DNA of 8,165 nt from AM-2324 sp042091035 (GCA_042091035.1 JBELIG010000148.1:1-8165), one strand, 5' to 3'. Numbered from the stretch's first letter, positions 1 to 7,723 are shown. Numbers and translations: made by a program. The notes: generated by a model from the sequence alone, not told the origin.

Positions 1-199
1 GTGATTGCTTAATCATGTTTATTATTGATTTATAGGTGCAAAATAGCTAAAACTTCGTTTAAATCAAGGACAATCTAAATGGTCTTAGGGTTGCAGTTAA
101 TCATAAATCATCATTTGTTTAATTTCAGTTTTGAAAAGAATATCTGTATCCTTGTAGAAATCAAATGACGTAGAGATTTTTATATAATCTTTGGATTTT

Positions 200-1540
200 A
201 TGCAATTAAAGACCTCATACAGGCAAATCCTTTCAATATCAGTGCCAATCATTTTAGGTTCTGCTGTTCAAAATGTAATTGCCCTCTCAGATAGTGTATT
301 CCTTTACCACAAATCAAATGATGACTTTGCCGCCATAGGTTTTGTATCCGTATTCTATTTGATAATAGCAGCTATCGGTTATGGTTTTTCAAAAGGTGGG
401 CAGATTATCATAGCTCGAAGGATGGGAGAGTTGTCTTATGAAGGAGCAGGGAAGAGCTTTGTTGCTATGTGTTATTTTGAATTCTTTCTAGCATGCATCA
501 TGTTTCTTTTGATGTTCTTTGGCACACCATATTTGTTTGACCTGATGCTAGACTCTGAAGAGATTTATACGCGGAGTTTGGATTATATTAGGTACCGATC
601 CTTTGGTGTCTTTTTTTCTTACTTGGGTGTTGCTTTCTTTGCTCTTTACACTGGAATAGCAAGGACAGGCTTTATTATTTTCAATACTATTGTACTTGCA
701 CTCGTTAATATTAGCCTTAACTACCTATTGATCTACGGTAAATGGGGCTTTCCAGAAATGGGTATTGCAGGTGCGGGTTTGGCTAGTAGTATTGCAGAAG
801 GAGTGGCTTTTATCTTTTTTATCGCCTACATGTTATGGGACCAAAAACTAAAAGTTCTTTTCTCTAGCTTTTCTGTCTTAAAGTTCAATATTGAGAATAT
901 AAGAAATATAGTATCCATCTCTTTTCCACTTGTCTTACAAAGTATAATTGGACTGGGAGCATGGTTGTTCTTTTTCGCCAAAGTAGAAAACTTAGGAGAA
1001 GAAGAACTAGCGATGACGAACCTCGTTCGTATTGTATATTTATTGTTGTCAATTCCCTGCTGGGGATTTGCTTCAGGCATCAATACACTTGTATCTAATT
1101 TCATTGGTGCGCAAAAACGAATTGCAGTTTTTCCTATCATATGGAAAACAGCAAAACTCTGTTTTTTGGTAACTATGGTTTTTACCATTCCGATGGTCGT
1201 TTTTCCAAAAACTATATTGTATCCTATATTAGGGGCCGCTGACATGTCTCTCTTCGACCAAGCTAGACCAATTTTTAATGTCTTACCCTTTATACTGGCT
1301 TCGTTCGCTTTTGGGGCAGTCTTTTATAATGGACTTAGTGGCACAGGTGCTACTCGATTGGCATTGCTTATTCAATTTGTTCAAGCAATTATCTATGTGG
1401 TATTGATTGAATGGAGTATTGATTACAGACAGGGAGACCTCTTGTTGGCCTGGATGGCAGAAGGTATATATTGGGGATTGATTCTTTTGGCCTGTGTGGT
1501 CTATCTCAAGACCAAACGCTGGCATGGATTGAAGGTATAA
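200..1540 (+). CDS. MATE family efflux transporter (multidrug/Na+ or H+ antiporter type)
   Basis: Predicted inner-membrane antiporter of the MATE family, which exports drugs or metabolites in exchange for Na+ or H+; the substrate cannot be read from the sequence. The 446-residue product is the usual family length. It shows about twelve hydrophobic segments in two six-helix halves, joined by a charged loop near residues 213-235. Family hallmarks are the acidic residue in helix 1 (Asp31, in ALSDSVFL) and the block at 170-200 with NISLNYLLIYG followed by GFPEMGIAGAGLASSIAE, at the helix 5-6 turn. I chose the ATG at 200; an in-frame TTG at 191 would add only three residues and has no supporting ribosome site. 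It appears monocistronic, facing the aminotransferase gene. No clear promoter was found upstream. The family is secure. The subfamily (NorM-like or DinF-like) is not. Confidence 0.93.
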   Translation: MQLKTSYRQILSISVPIILGSAVQNVIALSDSVFLYHKSNDDFAAIGFVSVFYLIIAAIGYGFSKGGQIIIARRMGELSYEGAGKSFVAMCYFEFFLACIMFLLMFFGTPYLFDLMLDSEEIYTRSLDYIRYRSFGVFFSYLGVAFFALYTGIARTGFIIFNTIVLALVNISLNYLLIYGKWGFPEMGIAGAGLASSIAEGVAFIFFIAYMLWDQKLKVLFSSFSVLKFNIENIRNIVSISFPLVLQSIIGLGAWLFFFAKVENLGEEELAMTNLVRIVYLLLSIPCWGFASGINTLVSNFIGAQKRIAVFPIIWKTAKLCFLVTMVFTIPMVVFPKTILYPILGAADMSLFDQARPIFNVLPFILASFAFGAVFYNGLSGTGATRLALLIQFVQAIIYVVLIEWSIDYRQGDLLLAWMAEGIYWGLILLACVVYLKTKRWHGLKV

Positions 1541-1551
1541 ACCTTCTTTTT
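1531..1551 (+). terminator. Rho-independent terminator-like hairpin overlapping the MATE stop codon
   Basis: GAAGGT (1531-1536) and ACCTTC (1541-1546) form a perfect 6-bp stem around a 4-nt ATAA loop, followed at once by five T (1547-1551). The left arm lies in the last three codons of the MATE gene, and the loop contains its TAA stop. The stem is short and only half G/C, so termination may be weak; a second, longer inverted repeat lies further downstream. Confidence 0.5.
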
Positions 1552-1681
1552 AAGTCACCCTGTGTTCGATAGCCTTTCCTTTTCTTAAATCAAATACGTG
1601 TTTTTAGATGGGTTTTGATGGCTTAGTATCTACATCCATGAAGGATGTATTGCAGCCTTTTCAAGTCGATTAACCAATTTC

Positions 1682-1748
1682 AAAGCAGCTACTCATAAGC
1701 AAAATCAAAATGTTGAGTCTTCTGGATTTAGTTATGAGTAGCGGCTTT
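1682..1748. terminator. Long inverted repeat between convergent genes, probable bidirectional terminator
   Basis: A 17-nt left arm (1682-1698, AAAGCAGCTACTCATAA) and a right arm (1732-1748, TTATGAGTAGCGGCTTT) pair with one mismatch (1687 against 1743), around a 33-nt loop. On the + strand the stem runs into a five-T tract (1746-1750), as in an intrinsic terminator. On the - strand the hairpin begins 24 nt after the aminotransferase stop codon, a normal terminator distance, but the following U run is poor. It lies about 140 nt past the MATE stop. The long loop is unusual for a terminator, so the role is inferred. Confidence 0.55.
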
Positions 1749-1772
1749 TTACAAAAGGACAGTCTTTTAGTT

Positions 1773-2975
1773 CTAAGTGAGTTTCTCCAGATAGGTTTTG
1801 ATTCGGTGGCATGCATCTTTGATCTCCTCATCTGATGCAGCATAGGAAATTCGAATACAACCGGAGCAACCAAATGCTGATCCAGGGACAATAGCTACGT
1901 GAGCTTCGTTAAGGATGTAGGTACAAAAGTCAACATCGTTATTTATGATAAAGTCACCTGCCTTTTTTCCTATGAAGGCACTTATGTCTGGGAATATATA
2001 GAAGGCTCCTGTTGGGTCATTGACTATCATACCCTCGATCTCATTCAATAAATCCATAATGAGAATCTTACGCTTAGCATAAGCCTCTTTCATTATAACA
2101 GTGGATTCTAAGCCGGCATTAAGTGCATGCGCAGCTGCTTTTTGGGCAAAGGCATTTGCTCCAGAGGTGACTTGGCCCTGTATTTTAATACATGCTTTTG
2201 CTACCCATTCAGGCGCACCGATATACCCTAATCTCCATCCTGTCATTGCAAATCCCTTTGAGAATCCATTGACTGTAATGGCTCTGTTTTTTAAGAATGG
2301 AATTGCTCCCACACTAAAGTGCTTCTCCTCGAAATTTATGTATTCGTATATCTCATCGGCTACTACTAGGATGTCTTCTCGTTCACGGATGACTTCCATC
2401 ATTGCTTCCAACTCTGCTTGTGTGTAGACAGAACCAGTCGGATTACAAGGAGAAGAAAAGAGAATAAAGCGCGTTTTATCTGTAATCGCAGCTTCTAATT
2501 GTTCAGGCTTGGCTTTGAAATTTGTACTTATGTCTGTAGTGACAATTACAGGTTTAGCCCCAGAGAGTTTTACAATCTCATAATATGATACCCAGTAGGG
2601 TGCCAAAATAACTACTTCATCTCCTGGATTCAACAAAGAAAGACTGAGGTTTGCTAAAGATTGTTTAGCTCCATTGGATACCACGATCTGATCTGCACTG
2701 TAGGCAAGATTGTTGTCCCTTTTGAATTTATCAGAAATAGCTTTTCTTAATTCAGGTAATCCTGGTACTGGAGTGTACTTTGTGAAGCCATCATCCAGCG
2801 CCTTTTTAGCAGCCTCTTTGATGTGCTCCGGTGTATCAAAATCTGGCTCTCCCAAACTTAGATTGATAACGTTTTTTCCTTCAGCTCTAAGAGCTCTGGC
2901 AAGGCCAGCCATCTTTAAAGTGGCAGATTCTTGCATGTTTAGGACTCTGTCCGAGATACTTGTAGTTGATTTCAT
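1773..2975 (-). CDS. Class I PLP-dependent aminotransferase, aspartate aminotransferase subgroup 1b
   Basis: Cytosolic pyridoxal-phosphate enzyme, most likely transferring the amino group between aspartate and 2-oxoglutarate. The 400-residue product has the full fold-type I set: SSPCNPTG with Asn178, VADEIYEY with Asp207 and Tyr210, the Schiff-base lysine Lys240 in GFSKGFAMTGWR, Arg248 in the same block, and the substrate-carboxylate arginine Arg375 in IRISYA. The GAKQSL block (Lys104) and PYWVSY motif resemble, from memory, the Thermus-type 1b aspartate aminotransferase, in which that lysine contacts the distal carboxylate. Some 1b enzymes also use prephenate, so that activity is possible. 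I chose the ATG at 2975, which yields MKSTTSISDRVL. An in-frame ATG at 3068 would add 31 residues resembling translated leader, outside the family's normal start. It is transcribed divergently from the gene at 3145 and convergently with the MATE gene. Confidence 0.93.
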   Translation of the reverse strand: MKSTTSISDRVLNMQESATLKMAGLARALRAEGKNVINLSLGEPDFDTPEHIKEAAKKALDDGFTKYTPVPGLPELRKAISDKFKRDNNLAYSADQIVVSNGAKQSLANLSLSLLNPGDEVVILAPYWVSYYEIVKLSGAKPVIVTTDISTNFKAKPEQLEAAITDKTRFILFSSPCNPTGSVYTQAELEAMMEVIREREDILVVADEIYEYINFEEKHFSVGAIPFLKNRAITVNGFSKGFAMTGWRLGYIGAPEWVAKACIKIQGQVTSGANAFAQKAAAHALNAGLESTVIMKEAYAKRKILIMDLLNEIEGMIVNDPTGAFYIFPDISAFIGKKAGDFIINNDVDFCTYILNEAHVAIVPGSAFGCSGCIRISYAASDEEIKDACHRIKTYLEKLT

Positions 2976-3144
2976 ATGAAAGCTGATATGAAGCCTTTGG
3001 TTAATAAATGAAGCAATAATATAAGGGCTTGATAGCACAAGTGCTTTCCAAAGCCAATTATTGGACAATTTAAGTAAATATTAGGGAGTAAATGAAAGTG
3101 AAAAGGCATAAAAAAATTTTATCTTTCGCATAAATTACTTTTGA
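2976..3144. promoter_or_regulatory. Divergent intergenic region, presumed promoters for aminotransferase and glycosyltransferase operon
   Basis: This 169-bp gap between divergent start codons must carry the promoters of both transcripts. It contains overlapping short dyads: AGCAC-aa-GTGCT (3034-3045), GCTTT-cc-AAAGC (3043-3054) and GGCTT/AAGCC (3026-3030 with 3051-3055). Toward the aminotransferase (- strand), TATTATTG matches the Bacteroidota -7 consensus TAnnTTTG at all but one position and has a TTG 16 nt upstream, slightly close. Toward the + strand gene only poor candidates are visible. No regulator is encoded in the window. The boundaries are simply the gene starts; the promoter assignment is inference. 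Confidence 0.45.
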
Positions 3145-5343
3145 ATGAGTGCTTCTAAAAAATCAAAACATTCCGATTTGAAAAAGGATTCCAAGAATAC
3201 ATCTGGAAATAGCGCTTCGCTATTCCCACAGCTCAATGTAAGCTACAATACTTCATTGTGGGAAAAAATCTACAAGCTCATTTTACCTGTTTTTGCCGTA
3301 CTTATGATTTTTATGGCCTTGAACAGTGGCTTAAACGCCGATGAGGAGTTTCAATATGATTATTCAGAGAAACTGGTTGAATACTATGGTTCTTTTGGTA
3401 AAGAGGCAGCAGCCTTAAAGATCGAAAAGGGCAATATGCACTATTATGGTGGGCTATTTGATACCTTAACCGGTTTTGTGAATAAGGTTTTAGGCTTTGA
3501 ACAAACGGATACAGGGTACAGACATGTCAGGCATATTTTTATAGCGCTCTTTGGTTGGTTTGGAATCTTCTTTACTGCTCAACTCACTAAATTAATAGGT
3601 GGTGTAAGAGCTGCAGTGCTTGCCGCTTGCATATTATTCTTGTCTCCAAGGTTTTTGGGACATGCACTTATGAATCCTAAGGATATACCATTTGCTATGG
3701 GAAATATCATGGCGATTTACTTTTTATATAGGAGTTATCTGACTTGGCCGGATATCAAATGGAAAGATATAGCTGGTCTTGCTGCGGGTATTGGAATCGC
3801 CATTGCAACACGAGCAGGTGGTTTATTACTTTTTGCCTACATGGGCTTGTTCTCCCTGGTATTTCTTTATTTGTGGTCAAGATCACAAAAACAGATGGAT
3901 TGGGGCAAGACAATTAAGGGACCTATTTTAAAACTAGGGGTAGGAGCAATAGCTGGTTATATCCTTGCTGTATTGTTTTGGCCTTTTGCCTTGCAAGCTC
4001 CAATTGCCAATCCTTTAGAGGCTTTAACGGAATTCTCAAAATTAGGCATTCGGATTCGAGTATTGTTTGAAGGTTCGAACATTATGTCTGATACTACCGC
4101 ACTCACTTACGCTTTGAAATGGGTGCTGATCACTATACCACCAGCTGTTATTTTAGGTTTTATACTAAGTGTAGCATTCGGTCGAAGCTTTTTGAATCGA
4201 TTTAAATTGCTACCGACATTTATGCTTTTCTTCTGCTTTGTCTTTCCTTTAGCTTATGTGATGTATAAGGATTCGACGCTGCATGATGGATGGAGACACC
4301 TAATATTTTTATATCCTACCTTGGTTGCTCTAGCTGCCTTAAGTTGGGATTTGTTGTGGCAAAAGTTTGAATCAAATAAAGTAGTGCTTTACAGTGTTTT
4401 AGGACTTTTTGTTCTCTTACAAATTAATCCTGCTCGATATATAGTTATGAATGCTGCCTACCCATACACTTACTTTAATGTATTGGTTGGGGGAGTAGAT
4501 GGTGCTTATGGGAATTATGAAACAGACTATTGGGGTGTTAGTGTAAAACAGGCTATTGAAGAAATGGATGCAAAGGGCTACTTCCCAGAGGGAGATACAG
4601 TAATGGTGGTTTCGCATTTCTCTTACAGTTTGCAGAAGTATATTCAGAATAAGTATGAAGGACGTGTTAAGACGGGTTATGTGAAATACTATTCAAGGTA
4701 TGCTAAGAATTGGGACTACGGTATTTTTCCTACCCGATATATTCGTTCAGGACAACTTCGTTCAGGTAACTGGCCGAATTCAAGAAGTTTATTCACCATT
4801 GATGCAGATAATGTACCACTATTGTCTGTAGAGCAGGGTGGGGGTTCCATATTTGTAGCCGAAAATGCTTTGCGTAACAATGATTTTGCTTCGGCAGCAA
4901 TTGCTTTTGAAGCTGACTTGAAGGATTTTCCAAATAATCCGGATGCCTTACTTGGGTTGACACGAGTGAACCTGGGGCTACAGAATTGGGCTAATGCTGT
5001 GAAATATGCTGATGAATATATTAAATTAGCGCCCGATTATTCTCAGATTTATATTTTCAAAGGGAATGCTTTATTAAATTCCGGGAAACTTACAGAAGCA
5101 GTACGATCATTTCAGCAAGTGCTTTCCATCGATCCAGATTACAATTTGGCCTATTACTATATGGCATATTGTTATCTAAGGATTGGAGACAATAATGCAG
5201 CCCTGAATACGGTGATGAAACACTTGAATGCCAATCCAAATTCAAAAGAAGGATATCGTTTGGCTTCCGAAATTTACAGAGCTATGGGTGATAATAATAA
5301 CGCCGTAGACATGTTGAACAGAGCATCTAGAACTAGTAGTTAA
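3145..5343 (+). CDS. GT-C (GT39/ArnT-like) membrane glycosyltransferase with C-terminal TPR domain
   Basis: Polytopic protein of 732 residues, probably moving a sugar from a polyprenyl-phosphate donor to an envelope acceptor on the periplasmic side. A hydrophilic Lys/Ser-rich tail (1-38) precedes about eleven hydrophobic helices spread over residues 43-428. The first outer loop carries LNADEEFQYDY with Asp66-Glu67, the position and type of the GT-C catalytic acidic pair. Further blocks are WRHLIFLYP (383-391) and a stretch at 439-470 with YPYTYFN, LVGG and DYWGVS, which I recall from bacterial GT39-like proteins. After a soluble segment, about five TPR units follow (about 566-732), with phased Ala/Gly, Tyr/Leu and Pro positions. 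Eleven helices with the N-terminus inside would put the TPRs in the periplasm. It is first in a three-gene run, 10 bp ahead of the methyltransferase. The fold is well supported; donor and acceptor are unknown. Confidence 0.82.
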   Translation: MSASKKSKHSDLKKDSKNTSGNSASLFPQLNVSYNTSLWEKIYKLILPVFAVLMIFMALNSGLNADEEFQYDYSEKLVEYYGSFGKEAAALKIEKGNMHYYGGLFDTLTGFVNKVLGFEQTDTGYRHVRHIFIALFGWFGIFFTAQLTKLIGGVRAAVLAACILFLSPRFLGHALMNPKDIPFAMGNIMAIYFLYRSYLTWPDIKWKDIAGLAAGIGIAIATRAGGLLLFAYMGLFSLVFLYLWSRSQKQMDWGKTIKGPILKLGVGAIAGYILAVLFWPFALQAPIANPLEALTEFSKLGIRIRVLFEGSNIMSDTTALTYALKWVLITIPPAVILGFILSVAFGRSFLNRFKLLPTFMLFFCFVFPLAYVMYKDSTLHDGWRHLIFLYPTLVALAALSWDLLWQKFESNKVVLYSVLGLFVLLQINPARYIVMNAAYPYTYFNVLVGGVDGAYGNYETDYWGVSVKQAIEEMDAKGYFPEGDTVMVVSHFSYSLQKYIQNKYEGRVKTGYVKYYSRYAKNWDYGIFPTRYIRSGQLRSGNWPNSRSLFTIDADNVPLLSVEQGGGSIFVAENALRNNDFASAAIAFEADLKDFPNNPDALLGLTRVNLGLQNWANAVKYADEYIKLAPDYSQIYIFKGNALLNSGKLTEAVRSFQQVLSIDPDYNLAYYYMAYCYLRIGDNNAALNTVMKHLNANPNSKEGYRLASEIYRAMGDNNNAVDMLNRASRTSS

Positions 5344-5353
5344 GAGCAATTGA

Positions 5354-6160
5354 ATGAATTACAAACTTTTATTTCCTACATACAGAAACCGATATTTATT
5401 TATCAAGTCCAGGCTTAAAACATATGGTAACCGCAAATTAAACCATGTTTTAAATCTGGGAACGGGTGAAGGTGATTATGATCCTATGATCAGCGAATCA
5501 GTAGAATCCCTAGTTTCCTGTGATATTAATCCTAAAGATGTTAATTTTGCGCAGGAGTTAAATAAGGCATATGGAAATATTGATTACAGGGTCGAAAATG
5601 CATTAGATCTTTCTTTTGACAAAGAATCATTTGATCTTATCATCTCTGTAGATGTTATGGAGCACGTTGGTGATCCAGAACAAATGCTTATTGAAATGTC
5701 TAGAGTGCTGAAGCCAAATGGGCTGGTTTTTTTAACCTATCCCCAATTAAAATTTCCATTTACTTACGATCCTATAAATCGGCTGCTCTCCTTTTTTAAA
5801 GGAAAGAAAAATATAGCTCAGGGTGCTTATGCTTTTGGACATGAGTATCTTGTGGATATGGAAAAGGTAGAGGAATGGGCTAAAGAAAACGATCTTGAGG
5901 TTCTTCAGAATTTTGGCTTAAGCGGTTACCTTATAGGTCTGCTAGAGATGTACTGGACAGGCATTATTCAATCTATATTTAAAAGCAACGCTAAGAACCT
6001 AAACGATGGCAAGATCGACGATCATAAACTTACAATGCGTCCGAGTTTGAAGGCTCCGGCACTTGTAGCCTTGACAGATCTGATTATACGTATAGACAGG
6101 ATTTTATTTACCGGAAAGACCTATTCAGTAGGTAGAGGAATGGTTTTGAGAAAAAAATAA
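5354..6160 (+). CDS. Class I SAM-dependent methyltransferase (Methyltransf_11 type)
   Basis: Predicted cytosolic methyltransferase of 268 residues with a Rossmann-like SAM-binding fold. Visible motifs are motif I, VLNLGTGEGDYD (32-43); the acidic residue after strand 2, Asp57 in SCDINP, expected to bind the SAM ribose; FDLIISVDVMEHV (93-105), the motif IV/post-motif block; and VLKPNGLVFLTYP (118-130). The C-terminal third is rich in hydrophobic and aromatic residues (LSGYLIGLLEMYWTGIIQ, 189-206), possibly a membrane-facing or lipid-substrate lid. It starts 10 bp after the glycosyltransferase stop and ends 8 bp before the carboxyltransferase start, so cotranscription is very likely. The neighbouring glycosyltransferase suggests a glycan or lipid-linked substrate, but the acceptor (O-, N- or C-) cannot be read from the sequence. 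Confidence 0.85.
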   Translation: MNYKLLFPTYRNRYLFIKSRLKTYGNRKLNHVLNLGTGEGDYDPMISESVESLVSCDINPKDVNFAQELNKAYGNIDYRVENALDLSFDKESFDLIISVDVMEHVGDPEQMLIEMSRVLKPNGLVFLTYPQLKFPFTYDPINRLLSFFKGKKNIAQGAYAFGHEYLVDMEKVEEWAKENDLEVLQNFGLSGYLIGLLEMYWTGIIQSIFKSNAKNLNDGKIDDHKLTMRPSLKAPALVALTDLIIRIDRILFTGKTYSVGRGMVLRKK

Positions 6161-6168
6161 GAACAGGC

Positions 6169-7710
6169 ATGGAAGACAAGTTGAAAAAGTTAGCTGATCT
6201 AAGAGCTGAAGCAGAACTGGGAGGAGGATCTGCCCGTATAGAAAAACAACATGCAAAAGGTAAACTAACAGCAAGAGAGCGTATAGAATTCTTGCTTGAT
6301 CCAGGCTCCTTCGAAGAGATTGGACAGCTTGTAACACACCGTTCTACAGATTTTGGGATGGAAAACCAAAAGATCCTAGGGGATGGTGTTATAACTGGCT
6401 ACGGAACAGTAAATGGCAAGACTATATATGTATATGCTCAAGATTTTACTGTCTTTGGAGGTTCTTTATCGGAAACGCATGCGGAGAAGATTTGTAAAAT
6501 ATTAGATCTAGCAGTGAAGACAGGAAATCCGGTGATCGGATTGAATGATTCAGGAGGTGCTCGTATTCAGGAAGGTGTATCTTCCCTTGGTGGATATGCC
6601 GATATTTTTTACAGAAATGTAAGAGCATCCGGTGTGGTGCCTCAGATTTCTGCTATTATGGGACCCTGCGCAGGAGGCGCAGTTTACTCGCCCGCAATCA
6701 CTGATTTTATAATCATGGTGGAGCAGTCTTCCTATATGTTTGTAACGGGACCTAATGTAGTGAAGACCGTAACAAATGAAACAGTGAGTTCGGAGGACTT
6801 AGGTGGTGCAGTAACGCATGCATCCAAATCCGGAGTAACACACTTAACCGCTCAGAATGATGTTGATTGTATCAATCAGATAAAAAAGTTGTTGAGCTAT
6901 ATGCCTCAAAACTGTGAAGAGCAGGTTTTTGATTTGCCGTTTGAGTTGAAAGATGAACTAAGACCAGCACTTAGGGATCTTGTTCCTGAGAATGCTAATC
7001 AACCTTACGATATCAAAGAAGTGATCAATGGCTTAGTTGATACAGATTCTTTTTATGAGGTACATGAGCAATATGCAGATAATATTGTAGTTGGTTTTGC
7101 ACGTATAGGAGGGAAGAGTATCGGTATCGTTGGTAATCAACCGATGAGTCTTGCAGGTGTACTTGATGTAGAGAGTTCTAAGAAGGGAGCTCGATTTGTT
7201 CGTTTCTGTGATTGCTTCAATATACCTTTATTAGTTTTGGTTGATGTTCCTGGCTTCCTACCTGGTACTGACCAAGAATGGAATGGTATCATAACAAATG
7301 GCGCTAAATTACTTTATGCTTTTAGCGAGGCAACCGTTCCTAGGATTACTCTAATTACCCGTAAAGCCTATGGTGGGGCTTATGATGTGATGAACTCAAA
7401 ACATATTGGGGCCGATTTTAATTTTGCTTGGCCGACTGCAGAGATTGCAGTGATGGGGGCAAAGGGCGCCTCTGAAATTATCTTTAGAAGAGAAATCCAA
7501 GCTGCAGATGATCCTGCTGCTAAATTAGCCGAAAAAGAGGCTGAATATGCAGAGAAGTTTGCCCACCCATACAGAGCAGCTTCTCGAGGATTTATTGACG
7601 AGGTGATTGATCCTGCAGAAAGTAGACGAAAATTAATAAAAGCCTTCTATATGCTAAGGCAGAAGGTGGATAAGCTTCCTAAGAAGAAGCATGGAAATAT
7701 TCCACTATAG
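6169..7710 (+). CDS. pccB: Acyl-CoA carboxylase carboxyltransferase (beta) subunit, probable propionyl-CoA carboxylase
   Basis: Carboxyltransferase subunit that moves CO2 from carboxybiotin to an acyl-CoA, most likely propionyl-CoA to give methylmalonyl-CoA, in the cytoplasm. The 513-residue length is normal for the family and both crotonase-like halves are complete. The two oxyanion-hole regions are visible: GPCAGGAVYSPA (165-176) in the N-terminal half and RKAYGGAYDVM (398-408) in the C-terminal half. Other family blocks are NDSGGARIQEGV (126-137), PGFLPGTDQE (361-370) and FAWPTAEIAVMGAKGA (419-434). Asp406 in AYDVM sits where, from memory, actinobacterial PccB has the Asp that favours propionyl-CoA while acetyl-CoA-type subunits have Ile. 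The biotin carboxylase and biotin carrier are not in the window and must be supplied from elsewhere. It is last in the three-gene run and followed by a strong terminator. A methylmalonyl-CoA decarboxylase alpha subunit is the main alternative. Confidence 0.93.
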   Translation: MEDKLKKLADLRAEAELGGGSARIEKQHAKGKLTARERIEFLLDPGSFEEIGQLVTHRSTDFGMENQKILGDGVITGYGTVNGKTIYVYAQDFTVFGGSLSETHAEKICKILDLAVKTGNPVIGLNDSGGARIQEGVSSLGGYADIFYRNVRASGVVPQISAIMGPCAGGAVYSPAITDFIIMVEQSSYMFVTGPNVVKTVTNETVSSEDLGGAVTHASKSGVTHLTAQNDVDCINQIKKLLSYMPQNCEEQVFDLPFELKDELRPALRDLVPENANQPYDIKEVINGLVDTDSFYEVHEQYADNIVVGFARIGGKSIGIVGNQPMSLAGVLDVESSKKGARFVRFCDCFNIPLLVLVDVPGFLPGTDQEWNGIITNGAKLLYAFSEATVPRITLITRKAYGGAYDVMNSKHIGADFNFAWPTAEIAVMGAKGASEIIFRREIQAADDPAAKLAEKEAEYAEKFAHPYRAASRGFIDEVIDPAESRRKLIKAFYMLRQKVDKLPKKKHGNIPL

Positions 7711-7723
7711 AAAAAGTATAATT

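Noticed and set aside
185..193. TAATCTTTG, near-consensus -7 element just upstream of the MATE start codon
   Set aside because: The spacing is off by one base, no -33 TTG is suitably placed, and it would imply a leaderless transcript. Not strong enough to call.
1..199. Leading AT-rich stretch before the MATE gene
   Set aside because: I looked for the end of an upstream gene, a tRNA, a terminator and a promoter and found nothing I could support.
826..1245. Long antisense frame inside the MATE gene, and similar antisense frames in the aminotransferase, glycosyltransferase and pccB genes
   Set aside because: They lie wholly within well-supported genes, resemble no protein family and lack start signals; they are shadows of the coding strand.
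1631..1649. 7-bp hairpin TACATCC / GGATGTA with a 5-nt loop in the convergent intergenic region
   Set aside because: It is short, has no T tract and no clear link to either gene; expected by chance in this base composition.
2976..3068. 31-residue N-terminal extension of the aminotransferase from an ATG at 3068
   Set aside because: The extension lies outside the usual family start and overlaps the dyad/promoter region. The ATG at 2975 gives the expected N-terminus.
3136..3143. TACTTTTG, a perfect match to the Bacteroidota -7 promoter consensus TAnnTTTG
   Set aside because: It ends one base before the glycosyltransferase ATG, so transcription would start inside or after the start codon, and there is no TTG at the -33 distance. 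A chance match is more likely.
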